A DNA stretch of 64,000 nt, taken from positions 34,912-98,911 of the forward strand of contig CAZLGW010000021.1 in NCBI GenBank assembly GCA_964559125.1, written 5' to 3'. The translations under genes and the position numbers were made by a program. Source of the stretch: Ravibacter sp964559125. GTDB lineage: Bacteria > Bacteroidota > Bacteroidia > Cytophagales > Spirosomataceae. Shown in pieces: positions 1 to 8,329 of this stretch (the first letter of the stretch is position 1; the number at the start of each line of letters is the position of its first letter). The notes under the pieces are model-generated. The model did no database searches, was not told the DNA's origin, and saw only the letters and a program-made list of their open reading frames with translations.

Positions 1-760
1 TGTTGCCCGTATCGACGGCTGGAGAGCCGGGTCTCAAGGTATAATCGCCAGCAGCTTCGTTGGTAAATAGGGGGTTTGCGGCTCGTTTGTTGTTATCTTC
101 ACTGTTGCCGGCAGGATAGACCTGTGTGATACTGTTTTTTAAGGTGATATCCGACCATTCGTTATCTATATCCGCACCCTCAGCATCTGTAGAACCCATT
201 TTCAGGTTATTCCAGAAAATGCTGTTATATACTTTGGCCGAGGCATTGTAGCTATACATTCCCGCCCCTTTGGCCGACCCGGTGGTGATCAATTTATTAC
301 CGGCAATGGTCACGTTGATGATCTCCGGAGCGGAACCGTCGCTGTTGTAGATCCCTGCCCCGGAAATATTCGTACCCTCCACTTCGTTGCTGTGTATCAC
401 CGTATTGGTGATCAAAGGGTTACTGTTATAATTGTTATACACCCCTGCTCCCGAGCTGGTCGCCTTATTGTGCCGGATAACGAGGTTGTTCAACCTAGGT
501 GAAGCATACCAGTTGCGTACGCCGCTACCGGTGGAATTTGACCCATTGGTAATCGTAAAACCATCCAGGACAGCCGAGCGGCCGATCCCTTCCGCTTCGG
601 AGCCGAACACGTTCCAGATCACCGGTCTTGCTCCTTCCCCGTCGAGGACAGAACCCGCATTGTTGGCCGGATCGGGCATGATACGCTCGTGCGTGAGGTC
701 TCTGATACCGCCTTCCGGGTCGAAGCCCCCGTAGATCTCCACGTTGTTTTTCATGATAAA
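1..760. repeat. Diverged direct repeat of a beta-helix module (with 4446-5205)
   Basis: This part of copy 1 aligns with 4446-5205 of copy 2 at an offset of about 4445, with scattered single-base differences. Within it, a run of about 60 bases starting at 312 (and 4757) is identical. It is a module-level duplication inside coding sequence. The left boundary is outside the window and the right boundary is approximate. Confidence 0.8.
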
Positions 761-3700
761 ACTGTGGGCTCCTACGCCGTAAATCCCCGATGCAACAAAT
801 ACCTTGTGAGGGCCGTCGGCTTCAATGGCATCCTGTAAATACCGTGTGGCGTTTTCCCAACTGCTGCCGTTGCCGCGATAGCCCGGCCGGACATACACTA
901 CGCCATTGGCATCGGGTACCGCTATTTTACGGTAGGAACTTTCATAGGCTCCCATATCAATCCGCCCCACGTTGCTGTAATCATACACTCTCGGGTTGCC
1001 CGCCAGGTCTTTCGTTCCTCCGTTTAAGGATGTATACAGGGCGTCTTCTCCAGTATTAATGGCCGGAGAATTGTTCCTCAGCGAATAATTGTTCCTGCTT
1101 TCATCCGTAAACAAGGGATTTGCGTTTACTTCATTGTAGTCGGCCGGGTTGCCGGTGGTATAGCCCTGGGTAATGCTGTTCTTCAAAGTCAGTACCCCGT
1201 TTCCATCGGTTTCGATATCCGCTCCCGGAACATCCGCAACGTTGTTCATCTGGTTGTTCCAGAAAATGCTGTTGTAGATTTTGGGCGAAGACTGGCTATT
1301 GTACATTCCCGCCCCATTGAACAGTCCGGAAAGGGAGGAAAGGTTATTGCCGGCAATGGTCACGTTGATGATCTCCGGATTGGAGTTATTACTGTTATAG
1401 ATACCCGCACCGGAAATAGTATTCCCCACCACTTCGTTCCGGTTGATCAGGGTATTGGTAATCACAGGACTACTATTGTTATTAAAAATCCCCGCTCCCG
1501 AGCTAGTAGCTTTATTGTGGCGGATCACGAGGTTGTTCAGCCGGGGCGACGCGTATACATTGCGTATGCCGCCGCCTGTGGAATGCGAGCCATTGGTAAT
1601 TGTAAAGCCGTCCAGTACAGCCGAACTGTTGATCCCTTGCTGTTGGGAATCGAACACATTCCAGATGACGGGTCTTTCACCCTCCCCGTCCAGCACGGAA
1701 CCCGCATTACTGGCCGGGTTGGGCATGATGCGATTGTGCGAGAGGCCCCTGATGCCGTTGTCCGGGTCGAAGCCACCGTAAATTTCTACGTTGTTTCTCA
1801 TGATAAAGCTTCGGGTCCCTACCCCATACACCCCCGAGGCTACAAATACCTTGTGAGGTTCGTCCGTATCAATGGCATCATGTAAATAGGGTGTTGCGTT
1901 TTCCCAGCTGCTGCCGTTGCCGTTGTAGCCCACCCTAACATAAACGATACCGTTGGCATCGGGAACAATCGTAAATTCATAGGGTCCGATATCGATCGTG
2001 CCGAATGCCAGCCTCCGTTCACCGATAAAGTCCACATCGTTTTGCAGGCTGTTGTTCCCATTATTGTCATCAGCCTCTTCATAAGCGGTATTACTGCCGC
2101 GGTTTCTCAGGATCGATACGCCTTTCAGACGAAAGCCGTCGTCGGCAGTACCCCAGATATGGTCAGGCCCTATGGGGTCAGCGGGATTTACAAACGAGGG
2201 GTCGTTTCCATCGCCGTTTATATTCTCGTTGGGGCCTGTAGGCACACCCTGCACCATGCTGTGGGAAATAGACGAGAGGTTGGATCCCGACTCGTTGTAC
2301 ACGCCGTCGCTGTTTCCGCGGATGACGCTATTGCGTATCGTAGCGAAAGAATTAGGTGCGGTATTGTACACGGCTCCACCAATAGCGGCGGTATTGCCCG
2401 CAAAGAGGCTGTTGTAGACATAGGGACGACCCGGACTGTTGAACATCCCGCCGCCGTTACGAGGGGCCGTGTTATTATAAAAAATACTATTGATTATTCG
2501 CGGCATGGTGCCTCCGCTGTTGGCCATCCCTCCTCCGTCTTCTTCGACACTCCGATTGCCTGAAAAAACACAATAGTTCAGCACCGGAACAAATGCCCCG
2601 TCGTTTGACATCCCCCCACCGGAATAGGTAGCAGAATTCTCGGAAAAGATGCACCGGCTTAGCTGAGGAGATGATATGTAATTGTACATGCCACCACCCC
2701 GTCCGGCCGATATGTTATAGATAAATTCACAGTTGGTAAGGGTAAGATGGGAACTTTCGCTGTACATGCCGCCGCCCTGTCCGGAACCATCGCTTCCCTC
2801 GGCCCTGTTCCCCAGAAAAACACAGCGATCGATGGGGACGTCGTTATTCGCTGTATGGCTATACACCCCTCCGCCGTATTTGGCCCTGTTAGCGTTGAAG
2901 GTGCTGTTTCGCAACTCAATAACGGATTTGTACGTATACATAGCCCCCCCGGCCTGAGCGGCCCTGTTCGACTCAAACGTACAGTTGTTAGCGATAACAC
3001 CACCAAAATCGTCCGTATAGATCGCACCGCCGTTTCGGGTAGCGATGTTGTCCAGGAAAGTGCAATTCGTTTGTTCCTGAAAATTCGCACGACTATTGAA
3101 TATTGCCCCTCCGTCTTCGGCCTCGTTATTCTTAAAAATACAATTTTCTATTTTCGTGTCGGCACGATTGCTATTGTACACGGCCCCACCGCGCCCGGCT
3201 TTGTTGCGGGAGAAAACGCAGTTTTGTATCCTGGGAGAAGCCCAGTTGGTATAGATGGCCCCGCCATCCCCGTCGGAATAGCCCCTTCTGAGGGTGAAGC
3301 CATCCAGGGCTGCCGAATTTCCTATGCCATCCGCAAAAGTATAATCGTTATAGAAAATCCGGCGCTCGTTTTGTCCGTCGAGTACCGAACCGTCGACCCC
3401 GGAAGTGGGAAGAATACGGTTGTGCGACAGATCCTCAATCCCGTTGCCTGGGTCGAAACCACCGTAGAGTTCTACTTTGTTGCGCATCTTAAAGCTCTGT
3501 TCACCTACGTAGTAAATGCCTACCGCTACAAACACTTTCAGCGGGCCTTCGTCAGGGAGGGCGGCATTGATGGCACCCTGCAAATCGGAGGTGGCATTAT
3601 TCCAGTCGGATCCGTTTCCCGTTCCGCCCGGCGTGACGTACACAATGCCGTTGGTCGGGGTAATCTGGGCGGCGGCCACCAGCGTGGACACTGCTACGAT

Positions 3701-3814
3701 CACCCCTGCCAGGGTAGTCAGATAGAAGAGGGATTTTAGGTTAGATTTTAGCGATTTCATCTTTTTACGGGTTGGTACGTAGAGACGCATGCCATGCATC
3801 TTTACCTGTTTCAT
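1..3814 (-). CDS. Giant right-handed beta-helix surface protein, copy 1 (C-terminus cut by window edge)
   Basis: The frame stays open from 3814 to the window edge, so about 1271 codons are visible and the C-terminus lies outside. The protein is made of repeated beta-helix modules. Each opens with a G-x-VYV-x-P strand and a GNGSSW-type turn, continues with VFVA and IYGGFDP, then shows many short rungs rich in GGGxYN, NCxF and ITNTVI. Modules start near residues 55, 620 and 970; the third is truncated. Start choice: an ATG at 3814 lies 8 bp after the stop of the upstream gene (3823), the same spacing as the other junctions in the array. An in-frame ATG at 3760 gives a neater signal peptide (MKSLKSNLKSLFYLTT...). 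No catalytic residues are recognisable, so a structural or adhesive surface role is inferred. The missing end probably carries the T9SS sorting domain seen in its sisters. Confidence 0.85.
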   Translation of the reverse strand, partial: MKQVKMHGMRLYVPTRKKMKSLKSNLKSLFYLTTLAGVIVAVSTLVAAAQITPTNGIVYVTPGGTGNGSDWNNATSDLQGAINAALPDEGPLKVFVAVGIYYVGEQSFKMRNKVELYGGFDPGNGIEDLSHNRILPTSGVDGSVLDGQNERRIFYNDYTFADGIGNSAALDGFTLRRGYSDGDGGAIYTNWASPRIQNCVFSRNKAGRGGAVYNSNRADTKIENCIFKNNEAEDGGAIFNSRANFQEQTNCTFLDNIATRNGGAIYTDDFGGVIANNCTFESNRAAQAGGAMYTYKSVIELRNSTFNANRAKYGGGVYSHTANNDVPIDRCVFLGNRAEGSDGSGQGGGMYSESSHLTLTNCEFIYNISAGRGGGMYNYISSPQLSRCIFSENSATYSGGGMSNDGAFVPVLNYCVFSGNRSVEEDGGGMANSGGTMPRIINSIFYNNTAPRNGGGMFNSPGRPYVYNSLFAGNTAAIGGAVYNTAPNSFATIRNSVIRGNSDGVYNESGSNLSSISHSMVQGVPTGPNENINGDGNDPSFVNPADPIGPDHIWGTADDGFRLKGVSILRNRGSNTAYEEADDNNGNNSLQNDVDFIGERRLAFGTIDIGPYEFTIVPDANGIVYVRVGYNGNGSSWENATPYLHDAIDTDEPHKVFVASGVYGVGTRSFIMRNNVEIYGGFDPDNGIRGLSHNRIMPNPASNAGSVLDGEGERPVIWNVFDSQQQGINSSAVLDGFTITNGSHSTGGGIRNVYASPRLNNLVIRHNKATSSGAGIFNNNSSPVITNTLINRNEVVGNTISGAGIYNSNNSNPEIINVTIAGNNLSSLSGLFNGAGMYNSQSSPKIYNSIFWNNQMNNVADVPGADIETDGNGVLTLKNSITQGYTTGNPADYNEVNANPLFTDESRNNYSLRNNSPAINTGEDALYTSLNGGTKDLAGNPRVYDYSNVGRIDMGAYESSYRKIAVPDANGVVYVRPGYRGNGSSWENATRYLQDAIEADGPHKVFVASGIYGVGAHSFIMKNNVEIYGGFDPEGGIRDLTHERIMPDPANNAGSVLDGEGARPVIWNVFGSEAEGIGRSAVLDGFTITNGSNSTGSGVRNWYASPRLNNLVIRHNKATSSGAGVYNNYNSNPLITNTVIHSNEVEGTNISGAGIYNSDGSAPEIINVTIAGNKLITTGSAKGAGMYSYNASAKVYNSIFWNNLKMGSTDAEGADIDNEWSDITLKNSITQVYPAGNSEDNNKRAANPLFTNEAAGDYTLRPGSPAVDTGN

Positions 3815-3822
3815 TGTTTGGA

Positions 3823-6800
3823 TTATTCCCTGATAAGTTTTAATACCTTCCCATCGGAAGTGCGCAACAGGTAGATGCCCGGCGCGTACTTTTGCATATC
3901 GAGGTTTAAGGTTGCCTGTTTCACTTCCAGTTGCTCCAATGTGATGCCCGCCGAGTTGACGAGGCTTACAGTACTGCCGATGTAGGTCGTGCCCAACTCG
4001 ACGGTGGCCCGGTCATGCATAGGGTTGGGGTAGGCAAACAGCTCATTGTTCCCCTCTGAAGCCAGCGATATCATCCGGCTGTAGCTGAACGTGCCGTCGA
4101 AATCAATTTGCCTGATACGGTAATAAGCCCTGCCGAAAACCGGGGCCGGGTCGGTGTGGCTATAATGGGCCGACCCGGTTGCCCCGGCGGTAACGGTTCC
4201 GATTACCTGGAAATCTTTTGCATTGACGCTGCGCTCCACCTCGTAGTGGGATACATTGGTTTCTTCGGTTTTCCAGGTCAGCACGGCCTGGCGTTGTTCG
4301 GTGAGGTAGCCTTCGAAAGAGATCCAGCGTACGGGCAGTGCACCGTCGGGATTTTCGTAGGCACCCATGTCGATGGTGCCGCCTGTCAGCCTCGGGTTGG
4401 CGGCAAGGTCTCTGGGGCCTGCGTCCTGGTCGGGGTATAAGCTGTTGCTGCCCGTGTTGATGGCCGGAGAGCCGGATCTTAAGGTATAATCGCCTGCAGC
4501 TTCGTTGGTGAATAGCGGGTCTGCACCTACCTTATTGTTGTCTTCACTGTTGCCGACAGGATAGACTTGTGTAATGCTGTTTTTTAAGGTAATATCCGCC
4601 CATTCGTTTTCTATATCCGCACCAGGAACATCCGCTGACGACATTTTCAGGTTATTCCGGAAAATGCTGTTATATACTTTCGCCGAGGCGTTGTAGCTAT
4701 ACATTCCCGCTCCTTTGGCTGATCCTGTGGTAATCAGTTTATTACCGGCAATGGTGACGTTGATGATCTCCGGAGCGGAACCGTCGCTGTTGTAGATCCC
4801 TGCCCCGGAAATATTCGTGCCCTCCACTTCGTTGCTATGGATAACCGTATTGGTAATCAAAGGGTTACTGTCAAGGTTATTGTATATCCCCGCCCCCGAG
4901 CTGGTAGCCTTATTGTGCCGGATAACGAGGTTGTTCAGCCGGGGCGAAGCATACCAGTTGCGTATGCCGCTGCCGGCAGCGTACAGCCCATTGGTAATCG
5001 TAAAGCCGTCCAGGACAGCCGAGCGGCCGATCCCGTTGGCTTCGGAGTCAAACATGTTCCAGATCACTGGTCTTTGTCCTTCCCCATCGAGAACAGAGCC
5101 CGCATTATTGGCCGGATCGGGCATGATACGGTCGTGCGATAGCTCGGTGATACCATTCTCAGGGTCAAAGCCGCCGTAGATCTCCACATTGTTTTTCATG
5201 GTAAAGCTGTGGGCGCCTACCCCATAAATCCCCGATGCAACAAATACCCGGTGAGGTCCGTCTGCGTCAATGGCATCCTGTAGATAACAGATGGCGTCTT
5301 CCCAACTGCCGCCATTGCCATTGTGGTCCAACCGAACGTAAACGATACCGTTGGCATCCTGTCTTACGGGCGTCTTGTACGGGCTTTCAAAAGCGCCCAG
5401 GTCTATACGCCCCCTGTTGCCGTAATTATTGACCCTGGGGTTCCCGGCCAAGTCCCTGGATTGGGCATCCAGATCCGGAAATAGCGCATCGTTGCCTTTA
5501 TTGATCGCAGGAGACGTATTGAGGAGGGTATAATCACCTGCCGAAGGGTTGGTAAACACTTCTTCCGGTGCGACAAGCCAACCATTAACATTATGGTTGT
5601 TGATATTACTGCTGTTGTGAATAAGGGAATAGTGCGCCGCATAGGTACCGCTGACACCGCCATAAGCAATAGAGTTGTACAATGTGAGGGGCGCCAGTGC
5701 CGAAAATGCCGATCCCAAATTCCCGGCCAGTGTGACGTTGGTGAGAATGGCCGGGTCGGTATGGCTGATCTGGTAAATTCCTATGCCGTTGTTGCCGGTT
5801 ATACTCACGTTGGTCAGTACCGGCGCTGAAGCGTTGTTATACAGAGCAGCGGCACCGGTATTGCCCGTAATCTTCAGGTTTCTAAGCAAAGGCGAAGCGT
5901 TATGATTAAACATAGCCCCGCCTTCGGCCGCACTGTAGCCACCGGTAAGCATAAAGCCGTCCAATACGGCGGACGTAGTGAGCGGATCGGCTGCCGTAAA
6001 ATCATTGATGATCACCGGACGTTCATTGTTGCCGCTCAACACAGAAGCAGGGTTGCTGCTACCGGGCATGATGCGGCTGTGGCCCAGATCGGTAATATTG
6101 CCTTCCGGGTCAAAGCCCCCGTAGACTGCCACCCCATTTTTCATTACAAACGACTGTGTATTAGCGGTATAAGCACCTTTGGCTACAAATACCATTTCTG
6201 CGCCCCGGGCATGAATAGCGCCCTGCAGGTCATTGGTGGCATCGTCCCAACTCTCTCCTGTAGCGGCGCCGGTGGCGACGGTTTTTACATAGATGATCTT
6301 ATTGCCGTCGGGAAATAGCTCAAATTCATAAGGCCCTATGTCGATCGTACCGTATGCCAGCCTCGGCCTGCCAGTAAAGTCCGTATCGTTTTGCAGGCTG
6401 TTATTCCCGTTATTACCGTCGGCCTCTTCATACGCAGCATTACTTCCAACGTTTCTCAATATGGATGAACTCGTCAACCGAAAACCGTCATCGGCAGTTC
6501 CCCAGATACCATCGGGGCCGACAGGATTTGCTGGGTCAAGAAAAGAGGGGTCGTTTCCTTCACCGCTGATGTTGTCGTCGGGGCCGGTCGGAAAACCCTG
6601 TACCATACTGTGCGTAACGGACGACGTACTGCCTAAATGGTACACGCCGTTCGAATTACCGGCGCTATTACCAATGATAATACTGTTGCGTACCGTCAGG
6701 TTGGTATTGTCGGGCGTATTATAGATCGCGCCCCCACTACCAAGCTGAGCCGTATTCCCAATAAAAAGGCTATTGCAAATAGTGGGGCTGGTCAAGCCGT

Positions 6801-8088
6801 TATGCATCGCACCGCCATTAAAAAAAGAGGCATTGCTATAAAAAACACTATTAATCAGCCTTGAGGCGCCCTCCACATTGGCGATCCCGCCGCCACTGGC
6901 ACCTATATTGCCTGAAAAGGCACAGTAGCTTATTACTGGGTGGGAGTTTCCGATATTATACATCCCCCCTCCCAAATCGAGAGATTGGTTCCCTGTAAAC
7001 GTACACCGGCTCACCGAAGGAGAAGAAGATTGATTATATATCCCACCTCCCCGAACCGCCATGTTATCGGTCATATTGCATCGGGCGAGCGTAGTATTGG
7101 ATCCGTCGTTGTAGATCGCACCTCCCCGGCCGGAAGACAGATCTCCCTCTGCCTGGTTACCAGTAAAATTGCAATCCTTAATTTGGGGGCTGCTACTTGT
7201 AGATAGGTTGTATAAAGCGCCGCCATTTTTGGCTGTATTAGACGTGAAGTCGCTGGTTTGTAATTCATAGCTGGAGCCGGAAGTGTAGATAGCGCCACCG
7301 AGTTCATCTGCCCTATTACCTTCGACGGTACAGCCGTACAAACGAACGAAAGAATCACGATAGTTGGCTATCGCCCCTCCATATCGGGTAGCCTTATTTG
7401 CTTTGAAAATACAATTGGTAAATCTGGGGTAAACACCTAGTTCGCTATGTATCGCACCGCCGTCCTCGGCCTCATTATTTTTAAAAATACAGTCGTTTAC
7501 ATAGGTTGCTGCCCAGAATGCTTCGGCTATAGCTCCGCCTCCACGGGCCTTATTTCCGCTGAAAACACAGTTTCTTATCGTGATGGAAGCATATTGATTG
7601 ACCATTCCTCCGCCGTCCCCGTTTGAATAGCCTCCGGTTATCGTAAAGCCGTCTATTGTAGCATCACCAATGCGGGTTTCAAACGAATAGATATTATAGA
7701 TTACAGGACGCACATTTTGTCCATTGAGCACCGAACCATTCCCCCCTGTGGTAGGAAGAATACGGTTGTGAGTCAAATCTGTGATACCGCCGGCGGGATT
7801 GAAACCACCGTAGATGGCCACACCTTGTTTCATTACAAAACTGTGATCGCCTACGTTGTAATTCCCAACCGCTACAAACACGCTTGCAGCGCCGGAATGG
7901 ATGGCGTTGTGCAGGTCAGATGTGGCATCGTGCCAACTGCTGCCGTTACCTGTTCCACCCGGCGTGACATATACAACGCCGTCCGCCGGGGTGATCTGGG
8001 CGGTGGCCATGCCGCTGAACGCTGCATTGACCACCATGCCCATCGTCACCAAAACAATAAGACGGAGGAGGGATAAAGCCGGTTTCAT
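3823..8088 (-). CDS. Giant right-handed beta-helix protein with T9SS sorting domain, copy 2
   Basis: This is a 1421-residue secreted protein. An N-terminal signal peptide ending near residue 30 (...GMATAQ) is followed by three beta-helix modules starting near residues 38, 596 and 914. An Ig/FN3-like linker starts near 1250 (LPVRWISFEG, then VLTWKTEETNVSHYEVERS), and a type-A T9SS C-terminal sorting domain starts near 1346 (AYPNP, then GIYLLRTSDGK near the end). Export across the outer membrane by type IX secretion is known for this tail class; the function of the helix is unknown. It is longer than copies 3 and 4 by one module. Module 3 is almost the same as module 3 of copy 1, for example the shared stretch NNLVIRHNKATSSGAG, which suggests recent exchange. 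It lies 8 bp from copy 3 and copy 1, so the four are probably co-transcribed and translationally coupled. Confidence 0.9.
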   Translation of the reverse strand: MKPALSLLRLIVLVTMGMVVNAAFSGMATAQITPADGVVYVTPGGTGNGSSWHDATSDLHNAIHSGAASVFVAVGNYNVGDHSFVMKQGVAIYGGFNPAGGITDLTHNRILPTTGGNGSVLNGQNVRPVIYNIYSFETRIGDATIDGFTITGGYSNGDGGGMVNQYASITIRNCVFSGNKARGGGAIAEAFWAATYVNDCIFKNNEAEDGGAIHSELGVYPRFTNCIFKANKATRYGGAIANYRDSFVRLYGCTVEGNRADELGGAIYTSGSSYELQTSDFTSNTAKNGGALYNLSTSSSPQIKDCNFTGNQAEGDLSSGRGGAIYNDGSNTTLARCNMTDNMAVRGGGIYNQSSSPSVSRCTFTGNQSLDLGGGMYNIGNSHPVISYCAFSGNIGASGGGIANVEGASRLINSVFYSNASFFNGGAMHNGLTSPTICNSLFIGNTAQLGSGGAIYNTPDNTNLTVRNSIIIGNSAGNSNGVYHLGSTSSVTHSMVQGFPTGPDDNISGEGNDPSFLDPANPVGPDGIWGTADDGFRLTSSSILRNVGSNAAYEEADGNNGNNSLQNDTDFTGRPRLAYGTIDIGPYEFELFPDGNKIIYVKTVATGAATGESWDDATNDLQGAIHARGAEMVFVAKGAYTANTQSFVMKNGVAVYGGFDPEGNITDLGHSRIMPGSSNPASVLSGNNERPVIINDFTAADPLTTSAVLDGFMLTGGYSAAEGGAMFNHNASPLLRNLKITGNTGAAALYNNASAPVLTNVSITGNNGIGIYQISHTDPAILTNVTLAGNLGSAFSALAPLTLYNSIAYGGVSGTYAAHYSLIHNSSNINNHNVNGWLVAPEEVFTNPSAGDYTLLNTSPAINKGNDALFPDLDAQSRDLAGNPRVNNYGNRGRIDLGAFESPYKTPVRQDANGIVYVRLDHNGNGGSWEDAICYLQDAIDADGPHRVFVASGIYGVGAHSFTMKNNVEIYGGFDPENGITELSHDRIMPDPANNAGSVLDGEGQRPVIWNMFDSEANGIGRSAVLDGFTITNGLYAAGSGIRNWYASPRLNNLVIRHNKATSSGAGIYNNLDSNPLITNTVIHSNEVEGTNISGAGIYNSDGSAPEIINVTIAGNKLITTGSAKGAGMYSYNASAKVYNSIFRNNLKMSSADVPGADIENEWADITLKNSITQVYPVGNSEDNNKVGADPLFTNEAAGDYTLRSGSPAINTGSNSLYPDQDAGPRDLAANPRLTGGTIDMGAYENPDGALPVRWISFEGYLTEQRQAVLTWKTEETNVSHYEVERSVNAKDFQVIGTVTAGATGSAHYSHTDPAPVFGRAYYRIRQIDFDGTFSYSRMISLASEGNNELFAYPNPMHDRATVELGTTYIGSTVSLVNSAGITLEQLEVKQATLNLDMQKYAPGIYLLRTSDGKVLKLIRE
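4446..5205. repeat. Diverged direct repeat of a beta-helix module (with 1-760)
   Basis: Counterpart of 1-760, encoding the third module of copy 2. The shared module differs from the surrounding modules of the same protein more than from its counterpart in the neighbouring gene, as expected from gene conversion or recent shuffling. Confidence 0.8.
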
Positions 8089-8329
8089 TGTTTGGATTAT
8101 TCTTTGAGCAGTTTTATTACTTTGCCGTCGGAAGTGCGCAGCAGGTAGATGCCCGGTGCGTACTTTTGCATATCGAGTTTCAATGTTGTTTGCTTCACTT
8201 CCAGTTGCTCCAAAATGATACCTGCCGTATTGATGAGGCTTACCGTGCTGCCGATATAGGTGTCGTCCAGTTCCACAGTGGCTCTTTCCCGCAAAGGGTT
8301 GGGATAGGCAAACAGGTTATCGCTCCCTG
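8082..8329. repeat. 248-bp perfect direct repeat, left copy
   Basis: Read base by base, this segment is identical to 10943-11190, an offset of 2861. It covers the start codon of copy 2, the 8-bp junction, and the 3' end of copy 3 encoding the sorting domain. Beyond 8329 similarity continues at a high but imperfect level through the FN3-like linker, to about 8640. Confidence 0.93.

Noticed and set aside
2747..3739. Plus-strand frame of about 330 codons opposite beta-helix copy 1
   Set aside because: It lies antisense to a clear repeat protein; its predicted residues show no domain and it follows from the composition of the real gene.
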